Notes: a model not told the origin generated them from the letters alone. Numbered from the stretch's first letter, positions 25,608 to 35,759 are shown. The stretch: 64,000 bases of DNA from CAG-791 sp963596015 (GCA_963596015.1 CAVBJS010000003.1:1-64000), one strand, 5' to 3'. Numbers and translations: made by a program.

Positions 25608-27032
25608 CTACTTTCCCTGCTCCTTTCTATAATTATCCATTTCCTGCTGGAACTGCCGCAGCACCTCCTGGGGTGTAACGCGCCAGCTCACCATCTGTAC
25701 ATACCAGGGCCACATGTTCTGCACCGCCGGCGCATACTCCGCCAGCTGGTCGTTCATCTGTCTGCAGTATTTGCCGGTCCGGATGTAGTTCTCCTCCAGC
25801 TCCCTTACGCAGGAGAGCACATTGTCCGCCTCTGTATCCGCAAAAGCGGGTGCCTCCTTCTGGGAGCGAAAATAGATATTCTGCACCTCCGGCTGGGACC
25901 ACAGTTCCAGGAATAATTTGGTGATCTCCACCTGCTCACCACTCTTTGGCACGAAAAGGCCCTGAATGGACTTGCTCACCGCCAGCATATCCTGATCCAG
26001 AAAAGGAATGACGAAAGCACCTATTTCCGTCTCCGGATGATCGGCACAGATTCTGGCCGCCGCCTGCTCTGTAGTCAGGGCCATGGCCGCCTTTCCTGTT
26101 CCCACTGCCTCGATCATGGATTCGTATTTCGCAGAGAGATGATCATTGTTTATGTAGCCATGCCGTATCAGTTCCAGATATTCCTCCAGCACCTGTCGAA
26201 ACTGGGGCACCTGCTGCCACTTAAGACTTCCTTCCTGCAGAGAAGCAAAGATCGCTTCATTGTCTTCTCCCAGCGACACCGGAAAACCCTCTGTCACAAA
26301 GATCTGGGTCGTCCAGTTATCACCATTGGACTCATAGAAAGGAACACACCCCTTGCCCTTTCGGCGGATCTGATCCAGTATCTCCAGAAATTCCTCATAG
26401 GTCCGGGGATGAGGGTCTGTAATACCACATGCTTCCAGCACCCCCTTGTTGTAGTAGACCGCCATGATGCCGGACATGGACTGCTTAGGCATGGCATAGA
26501 GTTTTCCGTTTTCCGGATCCTCCACAGCCTCCCTGTTGACCAGTCTGCCGGCCCAGGATTCCTGTGACAGATCCTCACAGTATTCCTGCACATCGATCTC
26601 CGCATTCTGGATCGGACAGTTGTACTCAAAAACATCCGGGGTCTGGGCTGTCATAAGCTTAAGCCGCAGAAAAGACGGATATTCATTATCCGGCACGATC
26701 TGAAACTCCACATCGCAGCCATAGTTTTCCAGGATGTAATCCGCCATTTCCTGATACTCGCTGTAATACTTACTCCGGCTGGTCAGAAAGGAGATGCGTT
26801 TGCCCTGTAATGCTTCATACCGGCTCTTTTCCGGCTGCGTCTGCGCTGTCTGGGCTGACTGCACTTTCTGCTCTGTCTGCTCTGTCTGCTTTGTCTGTTC
26901 TGTCTGCTTTGCCCCATTCCCTTGTCCACCAAGGCACCCGGAAAGCAGGATACTTATGCACAAAACCACTGCCGCATTTCTTTTCTTTCGATCAACTTTC
27001 TTGTTTCCGGTTACATTTGTTTCATTTTTCAT
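25608..27032 (-). CDS. Second extracellular solute-binding lipoprotein
   Basis: A 474-residue family 1 solute-binding protein. The signal peptide ends with lipobox LLSGC and is followed by a striking TEQ/KQTEQ-rich linker (about 25 residues). It is unlike the 579-residue binding protein of the same locus and lies first in the leftward transcript, next to the divergent YesM/YesN genes. It may deliver a second sugar to the same permeases or act as a ligand sensor for the histidine kinase. The start at 27032 has only a weak site. Confidence 0.85.
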   Translation of the reverse strand: MKNETNVTGNKKVDRKKRNAAVVLCISILLSGCLGGQGNGAKQTEQTKQTEQTEQKVQSAQTAQTQPEKSRYEALQGKRISFLTSRSKYYSEYQEMADYILENYGCDVEFQIVPDNEYPSFLRLKLMTAQTPDVFEYNCPIQNAEIDVQEYCEDLSQESWAGRLVNREAVEDPENGKLYAMPKQSMSGIMAVYYNKGVLEACGITDPHPRTYEEFLEILDQIRRKGKGCVPFYESNGDNWTTQIFVTEGFPVSLGEDNEAIFASLQEGSLKWQQVPQFRQVLEEYLELIRHGYINNDHLSAKYESMIEAVGTGKAAMALTTEQAAARICADHPETEIGAFVIPFLDQDMLAVSKSIQGLFVPKSGEQVEITKLFLELWSQPEVQNIYFRSQKEAPAFADTEADNVLSCVRELEENYIRTGKYCRQMNDQLAEYAPAVQNMWPWYVQMVSWRVTPQEVLRQFQQEMDNYRKEQGK

Positions 27033-27241
27033 TTTGATCTCGGCCTCATCACTTGCTATTTTAGAAGGACTTCTCCTCTTCCAGAATGGAAAAACCTTCT
27101 CGAAATATGGAATATTTACAAAAGTTGCGAATTTCATGGAATTGATTGACATTGTGTTAAACATGGGGAAAATGACTATATATAGAGGAAGATAATCACA
27201 CAGGCGATACAATGTGAACAGTTGACAGAATGGAGAACATC
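27033..27241. promoter_or_regulatory. Divergent promoter region, transporter versus YesM/YesN
   Basis: This AT-rich 209-base gap separates the leftward transporter genes from the rightward kinase gene. TTGACA occurs at 27146-27151 on the plus strand but without a well-spaced -10. No clear dyad was found. YesN-type regulators usually bind here. Confidence 0.4.
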
Positions 27242-28957
27242 ATGCACAGCAACTTTCAGGGAAGGTTATTTCGAACCATCACGATCATCATTACCATCTT
27301 CTGGGGGATCCTGTCCGTTCTCTTCCTGGCCTTCGCCTGCCGCAGTCTCTACAAAGACTCCGTTTCCAATATGGAAAATATCGCCGTGCGCACCGGCAGT
27401 GAAATAGAAAACCTGTTGGAAAATATGGACAGCGTGGCCATTGCCGTCTCTACGGATACGGATGTGATCTCGGTCTTTACCACCGCCAGCTCCTCCCGCA
27501 TCACCAACAATACCGTCTCTGACAAGATCATGCCCCGGCTGCTGACCGCCATGATCCCCAACTCCGTATCCAGATTTCGCATCACCCTTTACAATGCCAG
27601 AGGCAATTTTATCTCCTCCGGCCTTTCCTATGATCAGAGTGCCGTCAATGCCATCCTTACGGATGAAGATTACGGGATCTGGTATCAGGCACTGCCTGTT
27701 CACGATACTGCCGGCGCCCTCGTTTGCCCGGAGACGGATATCTGGAGCCAGGAGGGAGAAAGAACCATTTCCCTTTATCGAAATATCTACCATGCCTCCT
27801 ATATCAATGTGCCCACCGGCGTCATTCAGATACAGTGCCCGGTGAAATACTTCCGTGACCTGATGCAGGATGAATCCCATCTCTATGAGTATGCCCTCTA
27901 TGACAGTGACGGTGGTATGATCTGCAGCTCCGCCGGTTTTGATCCCGCTGCTTCCTTCTGTCTGCGCACGAAACAGCCCCTGCAAAACGGCTTTACCCTG
28001 GCGCTGTCAAGACCCCTGGCCTCTGTGCTGCGGCTTCTGGCACCTTTAAGCTTTTATATCATTGTTTTTTACATAACTGCCTTATTATGCTGTCTCCAGA
28101 TCATCCGCCTGACCACCAGCCGTATCACCAAGCCCCTGGTGGATCTGACGGAAAAGGTCCACGCCATCACCTTAGCTCAGCCCCAGCTGCATATGGACCT
28201 GCAGGCCTATCCGGATGAATTTGCCCAGCTCACCGATGCCTTTACCCAAATGATGGACAGACTGCAGTTGGCTATGGAGGAGAGCATCAAAAGCCGCACC
28301 TACGAGATGCAGGCTAATATGATCGCCCTGCAGTCCCAGATGAATCCCCACTTTTTGTATAATATCCTGACGGTCATTAAGGTACAGGCAATGGAAGGAA
28401 ATACCGCCCAGGTCAGCACCACCTGCAATTATCTGGCCGGTATGCTGCGGTATATTGCCGCCTATTCTCAGGAGTCTGCCACAGCCGCCCAGGAGTTCCA
28501 CCATGCCGAGCTGTACTTAAAGCTTATGAAAACCCGCTATGAGGATCTCTTTACGTATACCATCCGGATCAGTGAAGACTTTGATGCGGAACATTTTACC
28601 ATTCCCAAGTTCTCTATCCAGCCTATGCTGGAGAACTGTTTCCAGCACGGATTTAAACAGGTGCTTCCTGTATGGAATATCGACCTTAAAGCCTATGTGG
28701 AAGAGGACAGACATGTGATCTCCATCTGTGACAACGGCTCCGGTTTTTCCCAGGAAGCCGCCGCTGCTCTTCAGGAAAGGGTGGATGAATTCCTCTCGCA
28801 CCCTTCCGATTCCATTCCCAACCTGACACTGGGCGGCATGGGACTGATCAACACCTTGGTGCGTATGAAGATGCTCTTTCATGACCGGTTTTCGTATGAG
28901 ATCACACCAGCCGGGGAGCGTGGGACCGTAATATGGTTTTATATCAGAAATGAATAA
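27242..28957 (+). CDS. YesM-type sensor histidine kinase
   Basis: A 571-residue membrane kinase with helix 1 (residues 10-35), a 240-residue extracellular sensor, helix 2 (about 265-285), then a HAMP region and a LytS/YesM-type His_kinase domain with the phosphoacceptor motif SQMNPHFLYNIL. The HATPase N-box MLENCFQHGF and DNGSGF follow. The ATG at 27242 with GGAG six bases before is preferred to the ATG at 27230. It is paired with the response regulator gene downstream and senses sugars or binding proteins for the divergent transporter. Confidence 0.93.
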   Translation: MHSNFQGRLFRTITIIITIFWGILSVLFLAFACRSLYKDSVSNMENIAVRTGSEIENLLENMDSVAIAVSTDTDVISVFTTASSSRITNNTVSDKIMPRLLTAMIPNSVSRFRITLYNARGNFISSGLSYDQSAVNAILTDEDYGIWYQALPVHDTAGALVCPETDIWSQEGERTISLYRNIYHASYINVPTGVIQIQCPVKYFRDLMQDESHLYEYALYDSDGGMICSSAGFDPAASFCLRTKQPLQNGFTLALSRPLASVLRLLAPLSFYIIVFYITALLCCLQIIRLTTSRITKPLVDLTEKVHAITLAQPQLHMDLQAYPDEFAQLTDAFTQMMDRLQLAMEESIKSRTYEMQANMIALQSQMNPHFLYNILTVIKVQAMEGNTAQVSTTCNYLAGMLRYIAAYSQESATAAQEFHHAELYLKLMKTRYEDLFTYTIRISEDFDAEHFTIPKFSIQPMLENCFQHGFKQVLPVWNIDLKAYVEEDRHVISICDNGSGFSQEAAAALQERVDEFLSHPSDSIPNLTLGGMGLINTLVRMKMLFHDRFSYEITPAGERGTVIWFYIRNE

Positions 28958-28961
28958 ACTT

Positions 28962-29053
28962 GGAGGAAATGCCTGATGGCATTTCTTTCAAAATCGCATC
29001 GGAGAATTCGCCTTCGCGAAATTCTCCTCACGGTGCCGCAGACAAGCTGCGGC
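28962..29053 (+). repeat. Dispersed gene-upstream palindromic element
   Basis: In order: hairpin i GGAAATGCC/GGCATTTC (28962-28988), hairpin ii CGGAGAATTCGCC/GCGAAATTCTCC (29000-29027) and hairpin iii GCCGCAG/CTGCGGC (29035-29053). The GAAAGGA ribosome site and ATG (29068) of the response regulator follow. This is the clearest single copy. Confidence 0.9.
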
Positions 29054-29067
29054 GTAGAAAGGAAAGT

Positions 29068-30615
29068 ATGAACATCTTATTAGTAGAAGACGAGCCGCCT
29101 ATCTTGCGAGAATTGACACATTATATCACTGGTTTTGGAGAGCCCTATCATATTCTGGATACGGCGCTGGACGGACAGCATGCCCGGGAGATCATTGATG
29201 AAAGAGGAGACGAGATCGACTTTTTGCTGACGGATATCCAGATTCCCATTATGACCGGCTTAGAGCTTATCGCCTATGTCCGGCAAAAACATCCCCGGAT
29301 CCTTTGCTCCATTCTCACAGGTTTTAATGAGTTCACCTATGCCCAGCAGGCGCTGCGGATGCATGTCATGGACTATATCTCCAAGCCCATTGACGAGGAG
29401 GAGCTGCGGCTTCTGCTGCAGAAGGCCTACGAACAGACCTGTCTGCAAACCATTGCCGGCACTACCGTCAAAAGTCCCGATGTCCCGGTCTCCTGCGCCC
29501 TGCCCCGGGACAATGGAGATCCCGCTATGGAATATCGGATCCTGCTCTTGAATTTCGGACAATTTACGTACCGGACGGAATACGTCTGCCCGGAGCTGCA
29601 GGAGAAGAGCTCTTTCAGGCAGTTGGAAATGCTCTTAAACACCCACGCCTCTTTCTATCAGAAATGGTGGATGATCCGGGATGCCAACACCCACAGCTGC
29701 TTTGTGCTTTTCTCCTTTTCACAGGAACAGCTGTCAAACATAAACCGCCTGTGGCAAATGCTTTACCGGGATCTTTGCAGTGATTTTTCCATGATCACCA
29801 TGGTCATCAGCAACCGTACCATCGGTCTGTCCACCATCAATGACGCCATCCGGCAGCTCAGTCAATGCATCAGCCATCATATCCTGTTTGCCTCTTCCTC
29901 TCTGCTGTGTCTGGAGGAAGTAACTGATCCGCTGCCTCTTTCCAAAGAGAGGCATGAGGCCCTGCTGCATACCATCCGTCGCCTGGCCTCCCATCTCGCC
30001 GCCTGCAGGATGGATCTGCTTCGCCGGGAAAGTGATACCTTTTTTGACTTACTGCGCTCCTCGCCTGTTACCCAGGAGACCCTGTATCAGCTGTTTCATA
30101 CCCTTTTTTCCGAGTGCGCCGTCGCCAGTTTCCAGTACAGCGCCCTGCGGGATATGCTCTATAACGATGTCATCGATGATCTGCTCCTACTCTCCGGTTC
30201 CTGGCAGGAACTGCAGGAAAGTCTCCTCTCCATCTTTGAGGATCTGTGCGCCACCATTGCCAACGAAAGCAGTATCAAAAACAGCAAGACCAGCCTGCTG
30301 GTGCAGGTAGACCACTACATTCAGGCACATTATATGGATGCCATCAACACCCAGTCCATTGCCAAAGACTTCGGCTTTACCCCTGCTTATTTAAGCAAGC
30401 TTTTCCGGGATTACCGCAAAGTCACGCCTTCCGAGTACATCACCTCTCTGCGTATAGAGCGGGCCAAAGATCTTCTCTCCGCCCCCGATGCTCCCTCTGT
30501 CAAGGAAGTGGCCGCCACGGTAGGTTATGAGGATCCTCTGTATTTCAGTAAGGTATTTAAAAAAGAGACCGGCATCTCCCCCAAGAATTATGCGGGGAAG
30601 AGCGTCTCTTCGTGA
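29068..30615 (+). CDS. YesN-type response regulator with AraC DNA-binding domain
   Basis: A 515-residue regulator. The receiver domain (1-125) begins MNILLVEDEPP, with the phosphorylated Asp in FLLTDIQIPIMTG and the conserved KP in YISKPIDEEE. A long helical middle follows. The C-terminal AraC domain (about 410-510) contains SIAKDFGFTPAYLSKLFRD and the second helix-turn-helix EVAATVGYEDPLYFSKVFKK. It should activate the divergent transporter and fucosidase genes upon phosphorylation by the upstream kinase. Confidence 0.94.
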   Translation: MNILLVEDEPPILRELTHYITGFGEPYHILDTALDGQHAREIIDERGDEIDFLLTDIQIPIMTGLELIAYVRQKHPRILCSILTGFNEFTYAQQALRMHVMDYISKPIDEEELRLLLQKAYEQTCLQTIAGTTVKSPDVPVSCALPRDNGDPAMEYRILLLNFGQFTYRTEYVCPELQEKSSFRQLEMLLNTHASFYQKWWMIRDANTHSCFVLFSFSQEQLSNINRLWQMLYRDLCSDFSMITMVISNRTIGLSTINDAIRQLSQCISHHILFASSSLLCLEEVTDPLPLSKERHEALLHTIRRLASHLAACRMDLLRRESDTFFDLLRSSPVTQETLYQLFHTLFSECAVASFQYSALRDMLYNDVIDDLLLLSGSWQELQESLLSIFEDLCATIANESSIKNSKTSLLVQVDHYIQAHYMDAINTQSIAKDFGFTPAYLSKLFRDYRKVTPSEYITSLRIERAKDLLSAPDAPSVKEVAATVGYEDPLYFSKVFKKETGISPKNYAGKSVSS

Positions 30616-30678
30616 TTTTGCCTGTCTGGTTTTCTCGTTTCATAATTTTATGCATTTTTTCACCGGATCGTTATCATA

Positions 30679-30747
30679 GGATAAAGTATCTATGGAAATT
30701 TATCCTATGAAGAATTTATCCGTGGAAATTTATCCTCATGCTATAAT
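30679..30747 (+). promoter_or_regulatory. Repeat-flanked promoter of oxidoreductase gene
   Basis: TGCTATAAT (30739-30747) is an extended -10 element. Upstream, TGGAAATTTATCCT occurs twice (30693-30706 and 30723-30736, 30 bp apart, about three helical turns) and an inverted AGGATAAA lies at 30679. The layout suggests a regulator binding as a multimer over the -35 region. Confidence 0.6.
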
Positions 30748-30821
30748 GATAGACATTAAGATGAACTGAATTCTTTAAGGATTTTTCATAGATAATCGCA
30801 GGAAAGGATACAAATACCACC

Positions 30822-31967
30822 ATGGAATCTACCGCTTTACAAAGCCGCCCCCTTCGATGGGGCATCATCGGCACCGGACGGATCGCCCACGCCTTTGCCA
30901 AGGCCCTTCTGACCGTGGAGGATGCTCAGATCGCAGGCATCGCCAGCCGCAGCAGAAAGCATGCAGAGGATTTTGCCGCGCAGTTGCAGGAATCCGGCGC
31001 ATGCAGAAATGAAGAGGAGACATCTGCCGAAATACAGGTCTACGACACCCCAGCCCAGCTGGCTGCCGCCCCCGACATAGACATCATCTACATCGCCACT
31101 CCCAATAACACTCACGCAGAACTGGCACTGCTCTGTCTGGCTTTTGATAAACATGTGCTGTGCGAAAAGCCCTTTGCCATGAACGCCCGCCAGACTGCAC
31201 AGGTCATGGAACTGGCTCAGGAAAAAGGATTATTCTGCATGGAGGCTATGTGGACCCGGTTTCTTCCCGCCATTTCCAAGGCAAAATCCCTGCTGCAGGA
31301 AGGTGCCATCGGAAAGGTCCGCTATATCCGCGCCAATTTCGGCGGTGCCAATCCGGATTTTGATCCTCAGAGCCGCTATTTCAATACCGCCTTGGGCGGC
31401 GGCGCTGTCATGGATGTGGGCATCTATCCCATTACCTTTGCCCTTACCATGATGGGCCGCATGCCCGATGAGATGCGGGGGTTTGCTTCCGTGGGAAGCA
31501 CTGGCGTAGATGAAGTGAACGATATTGAATTTCTCTACCATGAGCCCAATGCGGAAGGCTGGAACCAGGACATTCTCTGCCAGCTCTCCTCCTCTGTCCG
31601 CTTTGAGACGGGGCAGGACGGCCTTGTTTGCGGTGAGTACGGCAAGCTGTATTTTCCCCGCTGCTACGCGCCGGACTCATTTACCATGACCCGGTATCTT
31701 CCCATGCACCCGGATACCAATACGCCCATCTCCTTAGCAGAGGCAAGTGTTGCCGGCATCACGCCTGTATTTCAGGAGGTGACGGAGCAGTTCTCCTATC
31801 CCTTCCCCTGCAACGGCTATGAGTACGAGATCCGGGAAGTCACTGACTGCATCCGGGCCGGAAAGATCCAAAACGACCGCCATCCCCTGACCAATACCTT
31901 AGCGGTCATGCAGCTGATGGACGGCCTGCGCCGGCTGTGGGGCGTGGTATATGAGGAAGATCGGTAG
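30822..31967 (+). CDS. Gfo/Idh/MocA family oxidoreductase
   Basis: A 381-residue NAD(P)-dependent oxidoreductase. The Rossmann motif is GIIGTGRIAHAFAKAL, the catalytic/nicotinamide segment is HVLCEKPFAMN, and GGGAVMDVGIYPITFAL follows in the C-terminal domain. It is closest in feel to dihydrodiol dehydrogenase-like members acting on sugars or inositols. It is monocistronic with its own repeat-bearing promoter and lies convergent to the rhamnosidase/esterase operon. The substrate is unknown. Confidence 0.88.
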   Translation: MESTALQSRPLRWGIIGTGRIAHAFAKALLTVEDAQIAGIASRSRKHAEDFAAQLQESGACRNEEETSAEIQVYDTPAQLAAAPDIDIIYIATPNNTHAELALLCLAFDKHVLCEKPFAMNARQTAQVMELAQEKGLFCMEAMWTRFLPAISKAKSLLQEGAIGKVRYIRANFGGANPDFDPQSRYFNTALGGGAVMDVGIYPITFALTMMGRMPDEMRGFASVGSTGVDEVNDIEFLYHEPNAEGWNQDILCQLSSSVRFETGQDGLVCGEYGKLYFPRCYAPDSFTMTRYLPMHPDTNTPISLAEASVAGITPVFQEVTEQFSYPFPCNGYEYEIREVTDCIRAGKIQNDRHPLTNTLAVMQLMDGLRRLWGVVYEEDR

Positions 31968-32082
31968 GGATGTATCTAGCAATCAGAATATACATCGCTA
32001 CCGTATTATACTTATCCTTTTTCTCTACGAAAGAATTAATTATCTTCCCATATTGTGATGTGCTAATCTACCCTGTCGTAGG

Positions 32083-33024
32083 TTACAGTTCAGACGCCAG
32101 CCATCGCCGGATCACTTCGCAGCGGTGGGCAAAAACCCGTTTTACCAAAGGGCTTTTCAGCTGTGCATCAAAGCCGTGGAAAGATCCGCCGATCAGGTTG
32201 CACTCCACAGCGACGCCGCAGCGTTTCAACCTGTTGGCATAGGCGATGGCTTCATCCCGCAGTACGTCCATTTCCTGCGGCTCGACATAAGCCTGGGGCA
32301 GGTCGTGGCAGTCATTTTTCATCGGCACGACCTCCTCTATGCGGTCCACGCCCTTGTGAAAATACAGTCTCCACATGGATGCATTGGCTTTCCTGCTCCA
32401 CACCGCATAGGCATATTCGTCGATAGACGGATATTTATAGGAGTCGCAGTCACAGACCGGATAGATCAGCATCTGTCCCCGCAGCGGATAATGACCGTGG
32501 TCCCGGTTCCAGATGGCGGTACAGGCCGCCAGACAGCCGCCTGCGCTGTCACCGTAAAGCATCACGCGCTGGGTATCTACCTGCAATTCTTCCGCATTTT
32601 CAAACACATATTGCAGCATATCACAGCAGTCTGCCACCACCTCTCTGCAGGAGACGTTAGGCGCATACCGATAGTCAGGCAGAAATACCTTTACCCCGCA
32701 TTCGAAGGCAAAGAGTTCGCTGTTCTGCATCATAGCTTTCTGCACGGGAAACATGAACCCGCCCCCGTGATAATAAAGGATCGCCGGATAACGCGGTTTG
32801 GTTTCCTTTGGTGTAAAAGCATAATAGGTTCCGCTCTGTCCGTCCCGCAGCGGATAGCTGCCTATCTGCTTGTGGGCCCTTTTAGGACGAAAGGTATCTG
32901 TCTGGAAATTCAGCACTTTAGCTGCAAAATCCATTTTGCCGCTCAAGGCTAACTCACACATATCATACTCCGTGCCGACGGCACTTGCTTTCAATTCATT
33001 ACTGTACGGATACTTTACAGCCAT
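32083..33024 (-). CDS. Alpha/beta hydrolase (HSL-type esterase)
   Basis: A 313-residue esterase of the hormone-sensitive lipase family: oxyanion-hole motif YYHGGGF, nucleophile elbow GDSAGG and a late FHGFD histidine region. No signal peptide. The ATG at 33024 has GGGAGG seven bases before it and lies inside the last codons of the GH78 gene (26-base overlap), so the two are co-translated. It may deacylate the same plant-derived glycosides that the rhamnosidase trims. Confidence 0.85.
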   Translation of the reverse strand: MAVKYPYSNELKASAVGTEYDMCELALSGKMDFAAKVLNFQTDTFRPKRAHKQIGSYPLRDGQSGTYYAFTPKETKPRYPAILYYHGGGFMFPVQKAMMQNSELFAFECGVKVFLPDYRYAPNVSCREVVADCCDMLQYVFENAEELQVDTQRVMLYGDSAGGCLAACTAIWNRDHGHYPLRGQMLIYPVCDCDSYKYPSIDEYAYAVWSRKANASMWRLYFHKGVDRIEEVVPMKNDCHDLPQAYVEPQEMDVLRDEAIAYANRLKRCGVAVECNLIGGSFHGFDAQLKSPLVKRVFAHRCEVIRRWLASEL

Positions 33025-35707
33025 AATGATACCTCCCACTTCCCGTAGTAAATTCCTCGCCGTCCGGCAGAATAATCTGTGCCGTTGTGTTGCAGGGAAC
33101 AGTCACGTCCAGCGTAAAATCTTCCCCTTTCCGTTTCCACTCCACGGCGATCTCTCCCTGCATGGACTGAAACGTGCGTTTGCAGCCGGTCAGTCTGCCA
33201 TCCAGACTCGGACAGATGCGGATCCTGGAAAAACCGGGACAAAGCGGGATGATGCCTGCCTCCCGCTGAAAGATCCAGTCTGCCACTGCGCCGAACGCAT
33301 AATGATTGAAGCTCAGCGAACCGGGATTGCCCTCAGCATCATAGCCGAAGTTGTTTTCCCAAATGGTGGTAGCACCCTGGGCGACCTCCGACAGCCACGA
33401 AGGGCACTTTGTCTGCCACAAAAGCCGGAAAGCCAGGTCAGTCCGGCCGATCTTATCCAGTGCAAACAATAGATACGGCGTTGCCAGAAAGCCAGTGTCC
33501 ATGCAGCCGTCATTCTTCGCAATGGACTCCACAAGGTTGTCTGCAAATGTTTGCCTGTGTTCCTCGGGCACAAGTTCAAAATAGATGGGCAGAACGTAGG
33601 CGCCCATTAAGTCGGCAGTCATACAGCCGTCGGGGCCTATAACACCTTTCCGGATGGCATTTTTCATTTTGTCGGCAATGGGGCAGTACTTTTGAACATC
33701 CGCCTCATACAGGGCGTTATCCTCGGTCTCCCTCGCCAGGATCGTGGCGATTTCCGCAAAGGTGGAAACGGACAGCCAGCCAAAGATCGGCGCTGTATAA
33801 GCAGCACTCTGCTTCATGATGGCGCCCAGCTTTTTCATGTCCAGGCCGTTTTTGTTCTGGCTGGGAATAAGCCACTCGCCGTAATGATAGCCGGTATCCC
33901 AAAGATACCGCTCTATTTCCTCCGGGCGAGTGCAGTCTTTGGGTTTACGATCCGCAGCCTCGCGGATGATGTGGTCGACCCAGCGACGCATACAATAATA
34001 TTGCTGCTTCAGGATCTCGGTATTGCCCGTGACTTCGTACATGGAATACGGCACCATGACCGCTGCGTCCCCCCAGCCTGCAGAGGTGCCTTTGCCCTTG
34101 CCGCCGTTGCTTAGCTGCAGGAGCTTGCCTGTCAGCGGATAGCTTCCGTCTTCCGGAACCACCATGGGCACGATGCCGTAACGATCCTGGTCACACTGCA
34201 TATTGTACAGCCAGCGGCTAAAAAGCACGGTGCAATCCTCGTTTAACATAGCCGTCTTGGCATAGACCAGCATATCGCCCGTCCAACCGGCCTTCTCACG
34301 CTGGGGGCAATCGGTGGGAATGGACAACATATTGGCCCGCTGGGACCAGCGAATATTTTCATACAGCCGGTTCAGCATCTCATCCGAAGATGCAAAGCTG
34401 CCCACCTCTTCTTTCTGTGTGGAAAGAGCAATGGCCGTAAAAGCTTCAGGATTTACTGTCTCCGGGTCCGGTGCCTTGCCGTCAATGGTCAGTCGCACGA
34501 AGCGGAAACCATGGTATGTGAACCGGGGTTCAAAGATTTTCTCTTCTCCGTCGCTTATATATTCATCTATCTGATCACAGCCGCCCACGCCTGCTGCCGA
34601 CATGATATTGTTGTAATAATTTCCGTCTTTGTCCAGAACCTCGCAGTGTTCCATTCGCAGGGTCTGATCCTTTTTCAAATGGATGTCAACCCGCACCCAG
34701 CCCGCCAAATTCTGCCCGAAATCCAGGATCGTCTCCCCTTTGGGAGAAGTCTGCACACTGACTGCCTTGCAACGGGCCACCCGCAGGACAGGTTCCCCAA
34801 TCTGGGCCTTCAGATTTTCAAAGCTGTACTTTTTTACGGCAACCGGTTTCCATGCATCAGCGTCAAAGTCAGCCTTGCTCCAGCCCGGCTGTTCTTTGCG
34901 CGCATCGTACCGTTCCCCGGCGAACAGGTCGGCACTGCGCACCGGGCCGTCGGAAACAACGGCCGTGTTATCCGAACCGATCACCTGTCGACTGCCATCC
35001 CGGTAAACTAACTCGATTTGGTACAGTGCCGCGGGTTGGTTGTCTGTTTTCATGTTGGGCTTTGTATTGGGCCCGTGATACCAGCCATCGCCAACGACCA
35101 TACCGATGGCATTGCGGCCTGCGCAGAGCAACGGCAGAATGTCATAGGTCTGGTAGCACAGGTACTTTTCATATACGGTATGCTCCGGCGCAAAAACCCG
35201 CTCATCCGGCGCCTTGTCATTCAGATACACCTCGTAGATTCCGTGGCAGGTGGCATACAGGCGCGCGGAAACGACCTCCCCTTCCACGGTAAAGTTCTGT
35301 CGGAACATCGTAGCCGGACGCCCCTTTCCAAAGCCCTTTTTGCTCGGCTTTGCCTTTTTCTTCGGTGCGATCCACCGGGCGCTCCATTCTTCCGGTGACA
35401 AAAGCGCTGTCTCAAACCATCCCCCGCCCTCGGCGCTGTTTCCGTAATTATCCTGTATCGCAACCCTGACGGTATAACGGCAACGGGAGCGCAGCGGCTC
35501 TCCCGCATATGAAAGGTAAGTGTTTTTATTACTCTCCACCGTACCAGTATCCATGACAATGTGCCCCTCCGGCTCCGTTACCGTCAGACGATATTGCGTC
35601 TGCACCGTATCGGGGCGGTCACTGCACAGTTTCCACGAAAAGTATGGCGTTACACCGATCCCAAGCGGATTCGTCATGTGCAGTGTTTTGAATGCTGTAA
35701 TCTCCAT
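32999..35707 (-). CDS. Alpha-L-rhamnosidase (GH78)
   Basis: A 902-residue intracellular glycosidase removing terminal rhamnose from pectins or flavonoid glycosides. Domains in order are an N-terminal fibronectin-like region, two beta-sandwich domains (LDFGQNLAGWVRV marks the second), the (alpha/alpha)6 barrel with SIPTDCPQREKAGWTGD holding the general acid region, and a C-terminal beta domain. Length is typical. It leads a two-gene operon with the esterase and is divergent from an AraC regulator that probably controls it. Confidence 0.92.
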   Translation of the reverse strand: MEITAFKTLHMTNPLGIGVTPYFSWKLCSDRPDTVQTQYRLTVTEPEGHIVMDTGTVESNKNTYLSYAGEPLRSRCRYTVRVAIQDNYGNSAEGGGWFETALLSPEEWSARWIAPKKKAKPSKKGFGKGRPATMFRQNFTVEGEVVSARLYATCHGIYEVYLNDKAPDERVFAPEHTVYEKYLCYQTYDILPLLCAGRNAIGMVVGDGWYHGPNTKPNMKTDNQPAALYQIELVYRDGSRQVIGSDNTAVVSDGPVRSADLFAGERYDARKEQPGWSKADFDADAWKPVAVKKYSFENLKAQIGEPVLRVARCKAVSVQTSPKGETILDFGQNLAGWVRVDIHLKKDQTLRMEHCEVLDKDGNYYNNIMSAAGVGGCDQIDEYISDGEEKIFEPRFTYHGFRFVRLTIDGKAPDPETVNPEAFTAIALSTQKEEVGSFASSDEMLNRLYENIRWSQRANMLSIPTDCPQREKAGWTGDMLVYAKTAMLNEDCTVLFSRWLYNMQCDQDRYGIVPMVVPEDGSYPLTGKLLQLSNGGKGKGTSAGWGDAAVMVPYSMYEVTGNTEILKQQYYCMRRWVDHIIREAADRKPKDCTRPEEIERYLWDTGYHYGEWLIPSQNKNGLDMKKLGAIMKQSAAYTAPIFGWLSVSTFAEIATILARETEDNALYEADVQKYCPIADKMKNAIRKGVIGPDGCMTADLMGAYVLPIYFELVPEEHRQTFADNLVESIAKNDGCMDTGFLATPYLLFALDKIGRTDLAFRLLWQTKCPSWLSEVAQGATTIWENNFGYDAEGNPGSLSFNHYAFGAVADWIFQREAGIIPLCPGFSRIRICPSLDGRLTGCKRTFQSMQGEIAVEWKRKGEDFTLDVTVPCNTTAQIILPDGEEFTTGSGRYHYGCKVSVQ

Positions 35708-35759
35708 TTGCTTGTTTCCCCCTATAATTTACGAAGCGACATGCCTGTTTCTGCTCTCG

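Noticed and set aside
28960..29067. Upstream start of the response regulator at 28960
   Set aside because: The extension covers hairpins i-iii of the leader element. The receiver domain starts at ATG 29068 with GAAAGGA.
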